A stretch of DNA of 64,000 bases from Diospyros lotus (GCF_014633365.1 NC_068349.1:14956753-15020752); one strand, 5' to 3'. Numbered from the stretch's first letter, positions 49,351 to 62,985 are shown. The notes: generated from the sequence alone by a model not told the origin. A program made the numbers and translations.

Positions 49351-50810
49351 TAATTTTATTTTTTAACTTTATTTTTATTTGTTGTTTTCTTAAAAATGTG
49401 AGTCTTAAATGTGGTAATTGATTCGTAGGAGAAATATGTAAAGTTATGTATGTATAATTAATTTTGAAAATTTGATTATTATCATTTATATAATTAATTA
49501 ATTATTTAAATTATTTTTATTTTATGTAGTTTAATTAATTTAAATTTATTTTCTTATAATTTTAAATATTATAATTTTATATATAACTTAAATATTATAA
49601 TTTTATTTTTAACTTTATTTTTTTTGTTGCTTTCTTAAAAATTTGATCTGTCTTAGATGTGGTAATTGATTGTCAGGAAAAATATGTAAAGTCATATATA
49701 GATAATCAATTTTGAAAATTTGATTATTTTCATTTATATAATTAATTGATTATTTAAATTATTCTTACTTTATATATAGTTTAATTATTTTAAAAGTTTT
49801 TATATTTTTAAATGTTATAATTTTATATATAACTTAAATGTTATAATTTTATTTTTTAACTTTATTTTTATTTGTTGTTTTCTTAAAAATGTGACATGTC
49901 TTAAATGTGGTAATTGATTACTAGGAGAAATATGTAAAGTCATGTATGTATAATTAATTTTAAAATTTTGATTATTATCATTTATATAATTAATTAATTA
50001 TTTAAATTATCTTTATTTTATATAGTTTAATTAATTTAAATTTATTTTCTTATAATTTTAAATGTTATAATTTTATATATAACTTAAATATTATAATTTT
50101 ATTTTTTAACTTTATTTTTTTTGTTACTTTTTTAAAAATTTGATCTGTCTTAAATGTGATAATTGATTGTCATGAGAAATATATAAAGTCATATATGGAT
50201 AATTAATTTTGAAAATTTGATTATTATCATTTATATAATTAATTAATTATTTAAATTATTCTTATTTTATATATAGTTTAATTAATTTAAATTTATTTTT
50301 TATATTTTTAAATATTATAATTTTATATATAATTTAAATATTATAATTTTACTTTTTAACTTTATTTTTTTATTACTTTCTTAGAATTTGACCTGTCTTA
50401 AATGTAGTAATTGATTGTCAAGAGAAACATGTAAAATCATGAATAATCAATTTTGAAAATTTGATTATTACCATTTATATAATTAATTGATTATTTAAAT
50501 TATCTTTATTTTATATATAGTTTAATTAATTTAAATTTATTTTTTATATTTTTAAATATAACTTAAATGTTATAATTTTATTTTTTAACTTTTTTTTTAC
50601 TTCTTTAAAAATTTGACCTATCTTAAATGTGGTAATTAATTATTCGGAGAAATATATAAAGTCATGTATGGATAATTAATTTTGAAAATTGGATTATTAT
50701 TATTTATATAATTAATTGATTATTTAAATTATCTTTATTTTACATACAATTTAATTAATTTAAATTTATTTTTATAATTTTAAATGTCATAATTTTATTT
50801 TTCAAATTAA
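48350..50810 (+). repeat. AT-rich tandem array, about 245 bp monomer
   Basis: Equivalent points (AATTGATT followed by a variable GCTAGAG/GTCAGGA) occur near 48,505, 49,201, 49,434, 49,672, 49,921, 50,169, 50,417 and 50,642, spaced 225-250 bp except for the 696 bp jump made by the larger duplication. Confidence 0.85.
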
Positions 50811-51680
50811 TTGATTATTGTCATTTATTTAATTCTTCTTCTTCCCATTGGTCTACTCCGAAGATGTGCTATATGTTGGACTTGAGGAAATTAAATACAA
50901 ATTAAATTTGTGTTTTGAAAATTATGTTAAATAAGATTCGGATTGTGTGGTAAAGCGTGAGAAAAAAAAAGAAAACTTAATGGTGACATGTGATTTGATA
51001 AATTGAGAGAAATTAGAGAATTTGAAGGAATAAAAATTAATAAAAGAAAACAAATATCCCTCTCTTCTTCCTCTTCATTCCCGTTCAACATTTTCATTTC
51101 ATCTCTTCTTCTTTCTCAATTCTTCTTCTTAAATTTTCTCTTCTTCCTTACTTTTATTTAATAAATTTTAACCGTATTTTTTTATCTAGTTTGGTCTTTT
51201 GGTGTAACATAACACCACTATTCTGTCAAGTGAGTGATATGAATGCAACTAGGAAAAATTAGGTCTTGAGGGTTCATGTGGTACACACATATTAGACAAA
51301 TACACGTGAAAATTTAAAAAAAAAAAAGTCTACCCTTGAATGCATATTTTAGAATGAAGAGGTTGATTATCGTTTATTCTTTTTTTTTTTTTCTGTTATC
51401 GTGTAATTTTTGTATTTTTTTACACATTACTTATTGTATTACATGTTAATTTAGGTTTATTTTTTACATGATTTTTGGATAGAGTTATGTACTTTTTATT
51501 GTTCATCTACCCTTGAATGTATATAAGGAAATCTTTCAAAATTTGTAATTCTTTTGTTGTATTCTCATGATTGTAACACGATTATTTTTGTTTATTTTTT
51601 ACTTCTTTATTGTGATTTTCATTTATTGTAACTACTAAATTATACAATTTTCGGTTTAACGATTTTTTTTTTTACGATAT

Positions 51681-51707
51681 CCATGCATCGCATGGGTGAT
51701 CCACTAG
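51681..51707 (+). promoter_or_regulatory. Helitron 3' hairpin and CTAG terminus
   Basis: A perfect 6 bp stem with a 3-base loop, then GGTGATCCACTAG (the first G follows the stem). This is the rolling-circle termination signal expected of Helitrons. Confidence 0.8.
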
Positions 51708-51777
51708 TGAATAAATAAAGGAAGCAAGAAATGAAAGCAGCAAATGGAGGCCGAAAGGCCCTCACTCAGCTCGATCG

Positions 51778-52330
51778 AGAGTCTCTCAGTTCAAGTTGTG
51801 ACCACCATTGGGTGTCCACCACTAAGAGACTCTCGATTTATAAGCGAGAGCCTTTCAGTTCAAGCCATGCCCAATGTCGGGTGGCCACCACCAAGAGCTT
51901 CTCGATCCTTAGAGTCCTGCGCTTTTTTTAGTTTTCAAGTCCAATATGTCAAGGATATACTCATAATATGTCATTCAGGAAATGGGGGATGACTGTCATG
52001 TGTTTTCTCTTCCCCCTATAAATAGGAGGCTTGCCTCCTCCTTTAAGAATGTTCTCTCATTTGCTAAAATCACTTTTACTTATAAATTTAGACTAATTTA
52101 AACATCATAGAGTTTGCGCGAGGGTCACCCGCACCTCTCACCATTTGTTCATTTTCCAAGCCCAATCAGTTATTTCAATGCAGTTGGTTATTTCAGGATT
52201 CCTATTCATCAACAAACAATTGTTTATCAGCATCAATAAGTCATCATCTTTCAAGACCTCCTAATCATTTTTCAACCTGTTGATTATTTTTAGACTCCTA
52301 ACAATTTTTACACGTGAACATTAATCTCAA
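51778..52330 (+). mobile_element. LTR-like remnant with direct repeat
   Basis: A 59 bp unit (TCTCAGTTCAAG...CCACCA...AAGAG) occurs twice, at about 51,778-51,836 and 51,848-51,906. CCCCTATAAATAGGAGGC near 52,013 is a strong TATA box. The shape is that of a gypsy LTR but no ends or partner were found. Confidence 0.45.
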
Positions 52331-52403
52331 TTTCATATTTCACATGTTAAAATTTGCAACTTAGCAACAACAATAATAAACAAAAATATAAATTATTAAG
52401 ACA

Positions 52404-52484
<81 letters not shown>
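52404..52484 (+). repeat. (AAT)n microsatellite
   Basis: About 26 uninterrupted AAT units. Confidence 0.97.
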
Positions 52485-52639
52485 CAAATAACATTATTAT
52501 TAAGTAAATATTTTGTATAAATCCATTAAGGAATTTTCAAATTAATCAAGAGTAGCAAAAGATGGCAAATATCCGGTTAAAAACCATAAAATGGTTGAAG
52601 CGGAGATAACTTTGTTTCCTCCATGAGTACCATAATTTT

Positions 52640-55600
52640 TGTAACGACCCTAAAGTGGGTCTAGGTGTTTTAATACTTGACATTAGTGTTTCACAATTAG
52701 AATGTTGGACTAAATATTTTTATTAATGCTTAATGTTAATTTCCTTGGTGGTACAGAAATAATTTAGATTACATAATTTTATTCTATAGTGCATGGAATC
52801 AGAAATTTAAGTGAAAGGGCCTCAATTAAATAGTTAATGAGATGTCTAACCCAAGTAGAGAATTAAGCCTGGTGGGCTTAGAATATATGTATATGGGATA
52901 TATGTGATTTGGGCTTAGGCCCATGGTGAGAAATTATTTGGAAATAATGGGCTTGATGGTGTAATAAGAAAATGGGGAAAAGAAAATAAATTAAGTAGCA
53001 TTTGTCACTCAAGTCCCTGGATATTTTTTGTTTGTAATATGAAAAGAGGGTTATTTCAGTAAATTCTGGAGCTGGCGTGCAGACCTGTGCGCGCTCCTTT
53101 TTCCCAGCAGCCTTTGTGCACAAATATCCTATTTCAGTGCAAGGTGTATCCCTTCTTTTTGAATGCACTGTTCCATTGCTTATTTAAGTCCATCTCCGTG
53201 CTCTTCTTCTTCTTCACCCTCTCCATCCTATTCCATCACTTCTGTTTGTTTCATGTGCGCGGGTGGAACTCTCTCTGATTTCATTCTCAACAGGCAAGTT
53301 CTCTTACCCATTTTTATTCCAATGCAACCACGTTATCTTTCAGTGCGAGCTCCCTCTTAGATATATTCTATATTGAAATGCAAGTTTCCTTGATTTGCAA
53401 ACTGTTGCTTATTGTGTCACCTCGCTGTTAGTGTTTTCCACTGTGTCTATTTTGTTTATAAAGTTCCTAGTTGCTGTGAAGTCCATTTGATGTCTCAAGC
53501 GGGGTTTGATTCACCCTAATATTTTTTCAGTGAATGGCTTTCCTTCTTACTTACAGTTGGGTTTTTGTTTAGCTCGTTGCTCCATGTTCAGGCATTTATA
53601 TATGTACATGTTGCATCACTTTTGGAAGCTCTCACCCATAGCTGAATGTAGAGTGCTAAGTCACCATTAAATGATTTCATCAAGGTATTTGGATCAAACA
53701 GCAAAAGCCTCAACTGAAAATATATATAAATTGTTCGCCTATATATATGAGATGACCCACTTGTAAATACTTATTCAATATGCGTAACGAGCTGATACCC
53801 CCCCCAAGAGATTTGAAAAGCTTATTAAAGCATGCCCTGCCTAGCTAATCCACAAATATATTATGCTTAAACAGTCATTCGAATGCCCTTGTTCTGTTCT
53901 GTTCTGTTCGGCAAACCCAGTTATATATATATATACACGTTCAACGTCATTGATGTTCTAGCGAGCTCGTTCCAGTTCTTTCCGCGAGCTCGTTTCAGCT
54001 CTTTTCCGCGAGCTCACACTTATAAGCTCCCTGGCCGCTTAATCGCGAGCTCATCTGTCAAGCTCTTGGCCGCGAGCTCTTGCCGCGCACCTGACCTCAA
54101 GCTCGTCCAGCGAGCTCTTGCTCAACCCCTTGACCGCGAGCTCGTTCACCTCATGACCCCGAGCTCGTTCACCTCATGACCCCGAGCTCGTTCGCTTGTC
54201 CTTTCCGCGAGGTCTCTTGAGCTGTCTCCGTAAGCTGCGACCTAAAGACCTCGAGCTATTCCCGAGCTTGTCCCATATGCCTTGAATGGGAGCTATCAAC
54301 TCTCACCCCATATATTTTCCTTAATTTATATTTTACTTTCCTTTACTTTAATACATAAATGTAAATAAGAAAGTACCCCCCATTTGGATTCAATAAAAAT
54401 ATCAAAAAAATTAAAATCCATAAAAATAAAAAGTTAGAATTTTGGTTTTAGTATAAATCCATGAATTTGCAATTTTACCACAATCGAAATACATAGTTTC
54501 CGTTTCTTGAAAAATTCATTAAAAATCATTTTTACAACAATAAATGCTAGTAATCAAATTACCGGGAGTTAGTTTTTCAATATGAAGACATTTTCAAAAA
54601 ATATTCTATTTGGTCCATTACCTTAGAAAAATTTCAGGATTATGTTTGGTCAGCAATTTCACGTGGTGTGGTCATTTGATTGCATGGGGTCGAATAATGA
54701 ATTTGAGCTATGAGCATGAATGCAAGTAAATGCATACTATCACTGGTTAAATGAAATCACAACAATCATATGATGGAAATAATAGTTATTAAATTTATAA
54801 TACACCTCAATTGGTGAATCGAGATTTAATATTAAATAGCATCTCTCAAAGAAGTATTCTTGTGTTGTAAATTTCATTAAGTATTTTTGTGCCATAAATT
54901 ACATCTTGAATGTGGTAAACATTATGAAGTAGGATATGTTGAATTTATCTGATGATGGGGAAAATACTCGGTATGGGTAAGTGATGTTAACAGCATGAAT
55001 ATCGCAAAATCAGGAATTTAAATACATGTGGTTGGCAAATGCATACATGATGCATACATGTACAGGTTCTATATATATATATTTTGCGCACCTATTATTT
55101 TGCGCAGAGGGAGAAAGGGTACCCTAGAGCACTTGGCACGGGACGAGGTGGCCATAGCCCGGCAAGTTGGCTCCATATTTATTGTGAGGTTTTGTCTATG
55201 TGATATACTTTGGCATGTGTTGATTTATGGCTCGCGAGCCTATGAGACTTGATTTTGATATTACATTTATATGCACATTTGCATAATAGTACATGGTGAC
55301 ATTATACATTTAACTTGGAATTGATCAAGTCTTAAAATGTGATACTTGTATACATCAGTGATGTTCTGGAGTACTCTCTTTGGTGTCTCCTTATTCTTGG
55401 TTCATAATCATTGTTTATTACCCTAGAACTTGCTGAGCCTTGTGGCTCACTTGATCTTCTTTGCCATTCCAGGTAAAGGGAAAGCTATTATTGGGGGTGA
55501 GTCCAGTGGGACTAAGGCCTGAGGATAGAGGTGTACGGGGACGCGTCCTAACTTGAAGATCTTGTTAGCATTTTGGTGAGACTTGAGATGAAATGAGTCT

Positions 55601-55818
55601 TATTTTGTTAGTTAACATTAGAGTCTCTTATCTATTTTGTATGGCCGTTGAGCCCGACTCTTGAGCTATTAGAAGTGTCATTGAACTTAAGCATGGTTTC
55701 CGCTGCTAATGAATGAAATGAGTTGTTTGATTAATTGTGGTTATTCTATATCATCTCTGTGATGACCTCCTTTCGAATATCCTATGCTAGCGGGAATATT
55801 CGAGAGTGGGCCCTTACA
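52640..55818. mobile_element. Solo LTR or LTR-derived element, 3.2 kb
   Basis: Ends TGTAACGACCC and GGGCCCTTACA, with a perfect 5 bp target duplication ATTTT (52635-52639, 55819-55823). Inside are motifs seen in long gypsy LTRs (TGCTGAGCCTTGTGGCTCAC near 55,430). No gag or pol. The block near 53,880-54,300 looks like a separate insertion. Confidence 0.7.
53958..54250 (+). repeat. CGAGCTCGTT array
   Basis: More than ten GAGCTC or AGCTCG cores, including a perfect direct repeat of GAGCTCGTTCACCTCATGAC. Related motifs occur at 45,540-45,610. Confidence 0.85.
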
Positions 55819-55823
55819 ATTTT

Positions 55824-58457
55824 AATATATTATATAATATTGAAAAATAATTATATATAAATATAATTCATTTTTTTAAATACTTATGGCAAGAGGAGTA
55901 GTGCCAGCTTAAGGTATAGGCTACTAACGGCTATATCTAGAGCCTCGAAAAATTAAGGGCCTAAAACTAATTAATTATTTAAAATTATTTTTTTTTTATT
56001 TTTGAGACACAAAATTACTAATTTATTTCATAATAGTTTTTTGTTTGAATTCATATTTTTGTTTATTTTGTTATTCTATTTAAATGAAAAGATCCCCAAC
56101 TCTCAAAGTTCGCAGATCATTTTTTAATGTTACACAATGAAAAATAAAGTATTATTTGAACAAAGAGACTCCCAAACTCTTTCAGTTTACGAATTATTTT
56201 TTAATATTAAGCAATAAATAGTGATGTATCGTTTATACTAGAAAGTCCCTTAACTCTTCAAGTCTATGAATCATTTTTCAATATTAAGTAATAAATAATA
56301 AAATATAAATCAAAAGTGCAATAGAAAAAAATCAAGAAATAGCGTTATTTTAAGGTGATAATTTAATAAAATGATTCTTTGAATGACAAAAATTTTATTT
56401 AGGGAATCCACATTGATCTAGGCATTAAAAAAAATAAAAATAAATTAATGACTTTTAGATTTATAAGATTTGGTTTTGAACTTTTTACATTTTTTACTTA
56501 TTCAACTCTTATATTTTTAGATATTTTTTATTTATATTATCAATTAAAAAATATTTACTTTCTAAATTTGAATACAAAAATTTAATTAATAATTTTGTAT
56601 CTCAAAAAATAAAGAAAATAAATTTTAAATAATTTTTTACATTTATTTATATTAAAAAATTATTAAAATAATTTTTATTTAAAATCACAAATACTTTTAA
56701 GACAGTCGTGAAAATGAGGGAAAGGTAAGTGTAGGGTACGACCGGAATCCCCGAGAAGAGAAGCTACGGATTAGCCTTACCTCACCTTGAATCTTGATCA
56801 TTGACCTGCACCACCGTTAGAGATGAAGCAAGACAAGTCCGGCCAAAACAATTTATTTTACGGTCTCTAGTTGTGGCTAACAACTTTATTTGAGATTCAC
56901 AAAGCTAATAATAATCAAGTACCAATTCAGTTCCAGTGATATCCATACTAAACTTTAATTCATGATGGTGTTATTAGCTTATTTATTCCTCAATTCGAAG
57001 TAATTATAATGGAAAATGACATCTAACAGGCACCTGAAATTGATAAAACTTAGACTCAAGTCCTAGAATTTTATTACTATTGTGCTACATAGGTAAAAAA
57101 TATATTAAAAAAATTAAAAAATTTAAAAGTCCAAAATGCTCTTTGGACTAAAAAGCATAAATTTCTCCATAAATTCGGGGGAGGGGTCCTGCATAAATGC
57201 GCAAACTATATAAGTTAAACATTTAAAAATTTCTCCAAATATTCTAAGAAAATGATAAGCAATTATTCATAAAGAATTCTAATTTTAAAAGGATTTCGAA
57301 ATATTGGGATAAATATAATATATAAAAATCTTGATCCTAATGGGTTCTAAAATGTCAAAATTACAATTTTAAAGGGTTTCAGAATGTCAAAATAAACGTT
57401 ATCTATAAAAATTCTAATCCAGAATTACTTAAAATTATTCAATATTTCTATATAAATAAGCAAACACCCATTTCAAAAAAGATATGTTTTTAATACTGAT
57501 TTCAATACAGTTTTCATAATTTTCGATATTTGATTTAAATATCAGAGTATTTACATGAGCACCTCCCCGCGCCCTCTAATTATTTATTTTTCAGATTTAG
57601 GCGACTTGACAATGATGATTTTTTTTGTCAAATAAATTTATTATTATATCTTAACAATAATTACTATTATTATAATTTAGTACTAAATTATTACCTTAAT
57701 AATGGTATCACATGATCCGGATGAAAGGAACAACCATCTAGAAAGAAGAAGAAAAAAAAAAAAGATTCGGCATTTAAAGTAATGAGAAGTTAGCGAGCAG
57801 TGAGTTGGTCGATATGGGAGTCGCTTTCTTTGCTTCATTTTCATGATAACCTTACTTGTTTGATTAATTGCATTGATTACTATTATTATTTGTTGGTTTA
57901 GAGTGTTTCACTCACTCACCGTATTATAGAAATCTCTTCCTTAACACTGCCACAATCTGAGATCGATGTTTCCATTAAATATTGAAATGTTCCTTGTTTG
58001 ATTAATTGCATTTAATGAAGTTAAGGAGTGTTTGAACTTGTATTTTAAACTTCCAAATGGTTAATAATTTAACATCTAAACATCTTTTATCTTTCCATCA
58101 ATGCCCTTTGTTCCAATCAATATTATATGTGAATCAACGTGGGATCTAATATTTATTTTTTTAAAAAACTTTTCTATCAGATAGTGTTTGTTAATTAAAA
58201 TATAGATTGAAAAAGATAAGATATAAAAAATCTTTCAGATTTTTATCCTTTCTAATGTGTTTATTAAATTATTTGACAACCATTGAAAAAGAAGTCATGT
58301 AACTCTTATTTGGCATTTTTTTATATATGTTTGTCTCTCCCTCCCTTTCAGATAAGCATATATTAGATATTACAGATAAGAAAAAATAACACATATGTCT
58401 TCTAGTGCATTATAAAAAATTTAACAAATAGTTTAATAAAAATCTTGAAATGCTTCT
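55824..58457. other. AT-rich intergenic DNA, no gene seen
   Basis: Very AT-rich. 56,700-56,850 is a less AT-rich patch of unknown origin. No coding or repeat structure recognised. Confidence 0.5.
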
Positions 58458-60611
58458 TGTAATACCCTAGAAAATACTCAAATAAAAGTGTTTTGAGATT
58501 TGTGAAACTTTCTGAACATATCGTAATTTTTTCATACTTTCGGGCTTAAGTATAATGTTTTAATCTTAACTGAATGAGTTAAAACGAAACTTGGCGAATA
58601 AAATGAGAAAGAGGAAATTTAGGGGTTCGATTTGAAATTTTAAAAAACTCAAAGGGTTGCATGGGAAGGCCCAAATGGAATTTAGAAGTTAATAAGGGTC
58701 AAAATGTAATTTTTCAAAAACTAGCCATTGCTACCGCCGACCAGCCATTGCCGTCGTCGACCAGCCACCTACCATAGTCAGAAAGGTCGCCATAGGGCCC
58801 AGCATAGGCTCCAGGGCATGGGGAGTCGATTGGGACAAGTAATGGGTATGATTTAACAGCGATATGGCAAAGTGATTGTGAGTAGCTGGGAAATCAGGAA
58901 TGGGGTGTCCGAAGCAAATCATAACGAGTTAAGGTGATCTAAAGGCGTATCAGAACATTAAAGTTTCGGATTTGACAAGGAATAGCTTGTCTCGGTTGGA
59001 AATCGGGTATAAATAGGGGTTATGGCTGAGGGTTTCTTTATCGAATTCAAGCTCAAAATTCGTAACTTTAGAGGCTGAATCGAGAGATAAGATTAAGGGG
59101 CTTTTGTTCCTTGTTTTTTTTAGAGTTTTACTAGAACGTTTAGTGTGAGTTTCATGGGGTTTTGAAGCTTGGCCAAAAAAGTCGACGGTCGCCGGAGTCG
59201 AGCATTAAACCGGCCATTTGGAAGCCTTCTGGTGGTTGCTTCAAGCCAAAATGGGTATTATCGTGATCGACTTAAGGTGTAGAACAAAGTAAGAGCAAAA
59301 ACCAGCAATTGCAGGTGGCCATAGTTAGAAAGACGATTGACACATGAGATACACGCGCCAGTCTTCACTCGCAGTACACGCACAGGGCACGTGAGACCTA
59401 GGTATTTTCTGAATTTTATTTTAAAATTTTTGAAAATATTATGAATTATGGTGTTAGAAAATTTGACAAAATGTTTGAGAAGATATTTATTTTGGAATTA
59501 TCAAGGGAAAAATAGGAAGAAAATAGAGAAAAATTATGAGAAAATTAAGAAAAATAGAATATTGATATTCTTAAATATATATGATGACCAAGGTATGTTG
59601 AAACTCAAAACTGAGTAATAGTACTATTATTGAGATTTGGCATGAAAATCGAGGTTTGGGCAGAATTGAGATATTTCGAGATACGTTCAAGGTAAGTGGT
59701 TCCACCCAAAACTTGATTTAGTTTCATGTAAATGGTTTTGACTTGTAAACGGTTCTATCCAAACGTTAGCCTATTTTATGCAAGGATTTGGTCTACGAAT
59801 GTTTTGTGTTATGGAAAAAAACATGTCCTAAAGACAACATACACTACATAAGCAATATGTTTCTCAAACTGTTTTCTACATGTTGTCATGCCTTGATGTG
59901 AATATGTCATGTAGATTGTATTTATATGTTGTGCTGTAATATGCATATGCCCACGATTATACCATTGATCATGTATTGCATACGTTTAAGAGTACGGACA
60001 TGCATCATTGCTCTACCACGGGTGCCCCCACACACCTCGACTTGGTAAGGAGGTTGTAAAAATGGAGAGTAGCAATAAAGTGTGGTTAATATCTCGTCGG
60101 CTCAAACAAAAGAATGAGGACATTTTGCATTTTTGCTTACAAGCACAAAATAGTAAAATTTTGTACCCTTATTTAGATGATTCATCGTCTAATCGGTACT
60201 TTGTTTTTAAAATATTCAAATGTTCCAGATGAAGATGTAGTAAAAGCGAGCATGAAAGAAGCATGTAATGGCACTTAGCGAGTGCACGTTGTTTTGGCAA
60301 TATGTTTATGTAGCCTATGTATTTATGTTTTGCTGCTTTGAATTCTGAACGTTTTGAAAGTTATTGATGTATAATCTGATTTATTGTTAATGTTAAAGTT
60401 TAGGTTCGATTCTTGCTTCCGCTATTGATGAAATACCTAGTTGAGCGTATGTAATGTATGATGAATCTCATGCTAGATAAATAGATAGAAATTTTAGGAA
60501 TTCTAGAATGATTGTATTAAGCATGCTAATATTGTTTCAAATAAATAAATAAATAAATAAAAGCCCAAAATTTCCTAAGTTGTAACACTCCTGGGAAAGC
60601 GGGGTGTTACA
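58458..60611. mobile_element. Solo LTR, 2.15 kb
   Basis: TGTAATACCC to GGGTGTTACA, with target duplication CTTCT/CTTCC (58453-58457, 60612-60616; 4 of 5 match). The last 30 bases form an inverted TGTAACACTCC...GGGTGTTACA. A short AAAT microsatellite is near 60,541. No coding sequence. Confidence 0.7.
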
Positions 60612-60616
60612 CTTCC

Positions 60617-61169
60617 CATTCTTATCTTGACCATTCTATATCTTGGTCTAAAAAATATTCTAACTTTATCTTGATACAATTTTATATTACTCATTTTAAC
60701 AAAAGCTACCCTAAAAGATAGAATTGTGAATGCAACAAGTAAAGAAGAATTCCACGTTGTATGTAAGAGGCAAAAAACTAACCTACCTAGTGTATGACAA
60801 ATTTCCAATATGGGACCCATAAATTGGGGAGTTAAATGACCTTATTCATCATCATTTATAAGTTAGGACTTGACATTCAAACCTTATTTATAGAAAATAG
60901 GATGTAGGTATTGTAAAGAAGAAAGGGTAAAGAAGAAAGGAATTGACAAGATCAACAAAGATGTTGGTCAAGCCTACTTAGCTTATTGATTACAAGTCCA
61001 TAATTTAATCGTGATAATTAATTCTGAATGTTTTCTGATAGGTCATTAAGGACATTAGTGAGCATTGACCTTGTTTGTTTGACATCAATAAACACCAATA
61101 TCACAATGTAAAACATCATACAAGGAATGTGTATCCTAAAAAGGAAGATAATGGAATGACTACATGGTT
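60617..61169. other. Intergenic, nothing recognised
   Basis: AT-rich DNA with no supported feature. Confidence 0.5.
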
Positions 61170-61177
61170 GGTGTATT

Positions 61178-62324
61178 TAAGGGTGTGCAAAATTTCGATT
61201 TAACCAAAACAATTGAACTGAATCTACCAAAATTGTCAATTCAATTTGGTTTTTGTAAAAATTCAGTTCGATTCATTTATTTTCTAGAAATTTTGATTTT
61301 TCAATTTCAATTTGGCTTTTGGGTTGGAAATAATCGAACCAATAGAAGTTATAAAACATCATTTTTGGCCCAATATAAAAAAAGACAAACAAAGTAACGA
61401 AAAAAACTGAATCAATGCTTTGGTCTTTCCTCCTTCCTCTCTACTTGGCCCTTCTTTTTCGTCTCTCGTCACCATATTTGACAAATTCATTGCTTTCTCT
61501 GATGTCGATGCAGATGTCGACCTTTGCTCTCTACCTTTAACCCCGACAGCGGCCAGCTTGTTCCCATCGACCATCGCTACCAGCATCTCTCTCTCCCTCT
61601 GACTATTTCCTCCCAACCCCAAGCCACTGGCTCCATCGCATGATTTACGCTACTGTGCTCGCCCATCAATGCCACCTTGACAACCACCATCACCTTAAAT
61701 GCCACTTCTGTTTCCTTTAGCAATTTACGGCATATAGGTTTTGCCTTTTTGGTAAGTTTCTGATGACCTTCTCATAGGTGAGTATTCTACATTAAAATCT
61801 AGATCTATTGAAATTCGACTGCTAGATCCTTTTGATTTTTGGGCATGTGGATCGTTGAGCCAAATCTAATTTGATAGTGAATTCTGATCGTCAAAATTTG
61901 CCTTAAACCATGGTCAATGACTTTATTCCAAAAATGAGTTTTGACAATAAAATTAATTTTAGATCTACAAAAAATCAACTATTAGATCAAACTCATTTTT
62001 GGATACATAAATCATTGCGGTTGGGGGAATCGGATGATTAGTTTCGATCATTGGAATCATCGGCCAGCTGGGTGTCCAACGACAACAATAAGGCCAAAAA
62101 TTAGTTTGATTTGTTTGGTTATTTTTGGGTTTTTTTTAGATTTATTTGATTTATTCTATCAGTTTAGTTTTTACAAATATTGTTTGGATTTTTCAATTTT
62201 TGGATAGTTTGGGGTTTTTGGTTTGTTCGGTCAATTTGGTTCAATTTTGTACAATAGTTTAGTTTTTTTCGATTATTGAATTTCGATTAGTTCGATAACC
62301 GAACCGACCATTTGCACATACCTA
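61178..62324. mobile_element. Second hAT element of the TAGGGGTG type
   Basis: Ends TAAGGGTGTGCAAA and TTTGCACATACCTA, with a diverged 8 bp target duplication (GGTGTATT 61170-61177, GGTGCATC 62325-62332; 6 of 8). Subterminal ATTCGGTT/CGAACCG-like motifs and a C/T-rich interior parallel the element at 3923-5939. No transposase. Confidence 0.65.
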
Positions 62325-62369
62325 GGTGCATCTAGTTCAATCCAAACTAGTTTAAAGTCGTTGTGAGGT

Positions 62370-62985
62370 TTAACATTGATCAAAGAAATGCCATTAATGA
62401 GATTAGTTTTAGCTCATTGTCAGATTTGAGCAGTTGACTAGTGAAGCATGATGAGTTATTATTGTGGTAAGTAGACAATTTTAAGCCCCGTGACTATATG
62501 TTGTACATTAATGCATTAAAGTTTTTTTTTTATTCAATTGATATATCATTCCAAAGCCTTTTATTTCATTGAGAGAACCTATAACTAAGAGGTAAAACTC
62601 TTAGAATTTCTCTTTTACATTTGTATTAAGTTTCCTAGTAAGAGCTAGAGGGTCTACATTATGTGTAGGAGATTGTATTACCTAGTCTTTGGACTAGAGG
62701 ACCTATTTGGCTCAAATAGGGCGTTTTCAGTGGATTTATTTCAAAATCCTTAATGAGGAGTTAAGATAGTGAACTAGGTTTGGTTAAGCTAAACTACTAT
62801 AAATCGTGATTTTCTTGTGTGCTTGTATTTTTTAATTTTTTTTTATTATCAAGCACATATCTATTCCTCACTTGTTTCACACATCAATCTTTCATTAAAA
62901 AAGATTTCATATTTCTCAAGTTTTAAAAGTCAATTTTATAAATAACCCAATTCACCACCCATCTTGGTGTGTGCCATAGCACTTC
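62370..62985 (+). mobile_element. LTR fragment
   Basis: The end TTCTCAAGTTTTAAAAGTCAA...CCAATTCACCACCC parallels the end of the solo LTR at 20,532-21,825. The start is not defined. Confidence 0.4.

Larger units (their letters stand above)
47960..51707 (+). mobile_element. Non-autonomous Helitron
   Basis: The 5' end is TCTATATATATATATTATTATAAC after an A and the 3' end is CTAG before a T, matching Helitron insertion between A and T. The 3' end has a hairpin CCATGC-ATC-GCATGG (51681-51695) nine bases before CTAG. There is no Rep/helicase coding. The interior is mainly tandem repeats. The 5' terminus occurs twice (47960 and 48658). Confidence 0.75.

Noticed and set aside
48350..50810. CRISPR-like or centromeric satellite array
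   Set aside because: The monomers are about 245 bp without spacers and lie inside Helitron ends; this is a plant genome.
53883..54179. 98-codon plus-strand open frame
   Set aside because: It is produced by the CGAGCTC repeat array.
58731..58922. Minus-strand open frame of 63 codons
   Set aside because: It lies inside a solo LTR and resembles no known protein.
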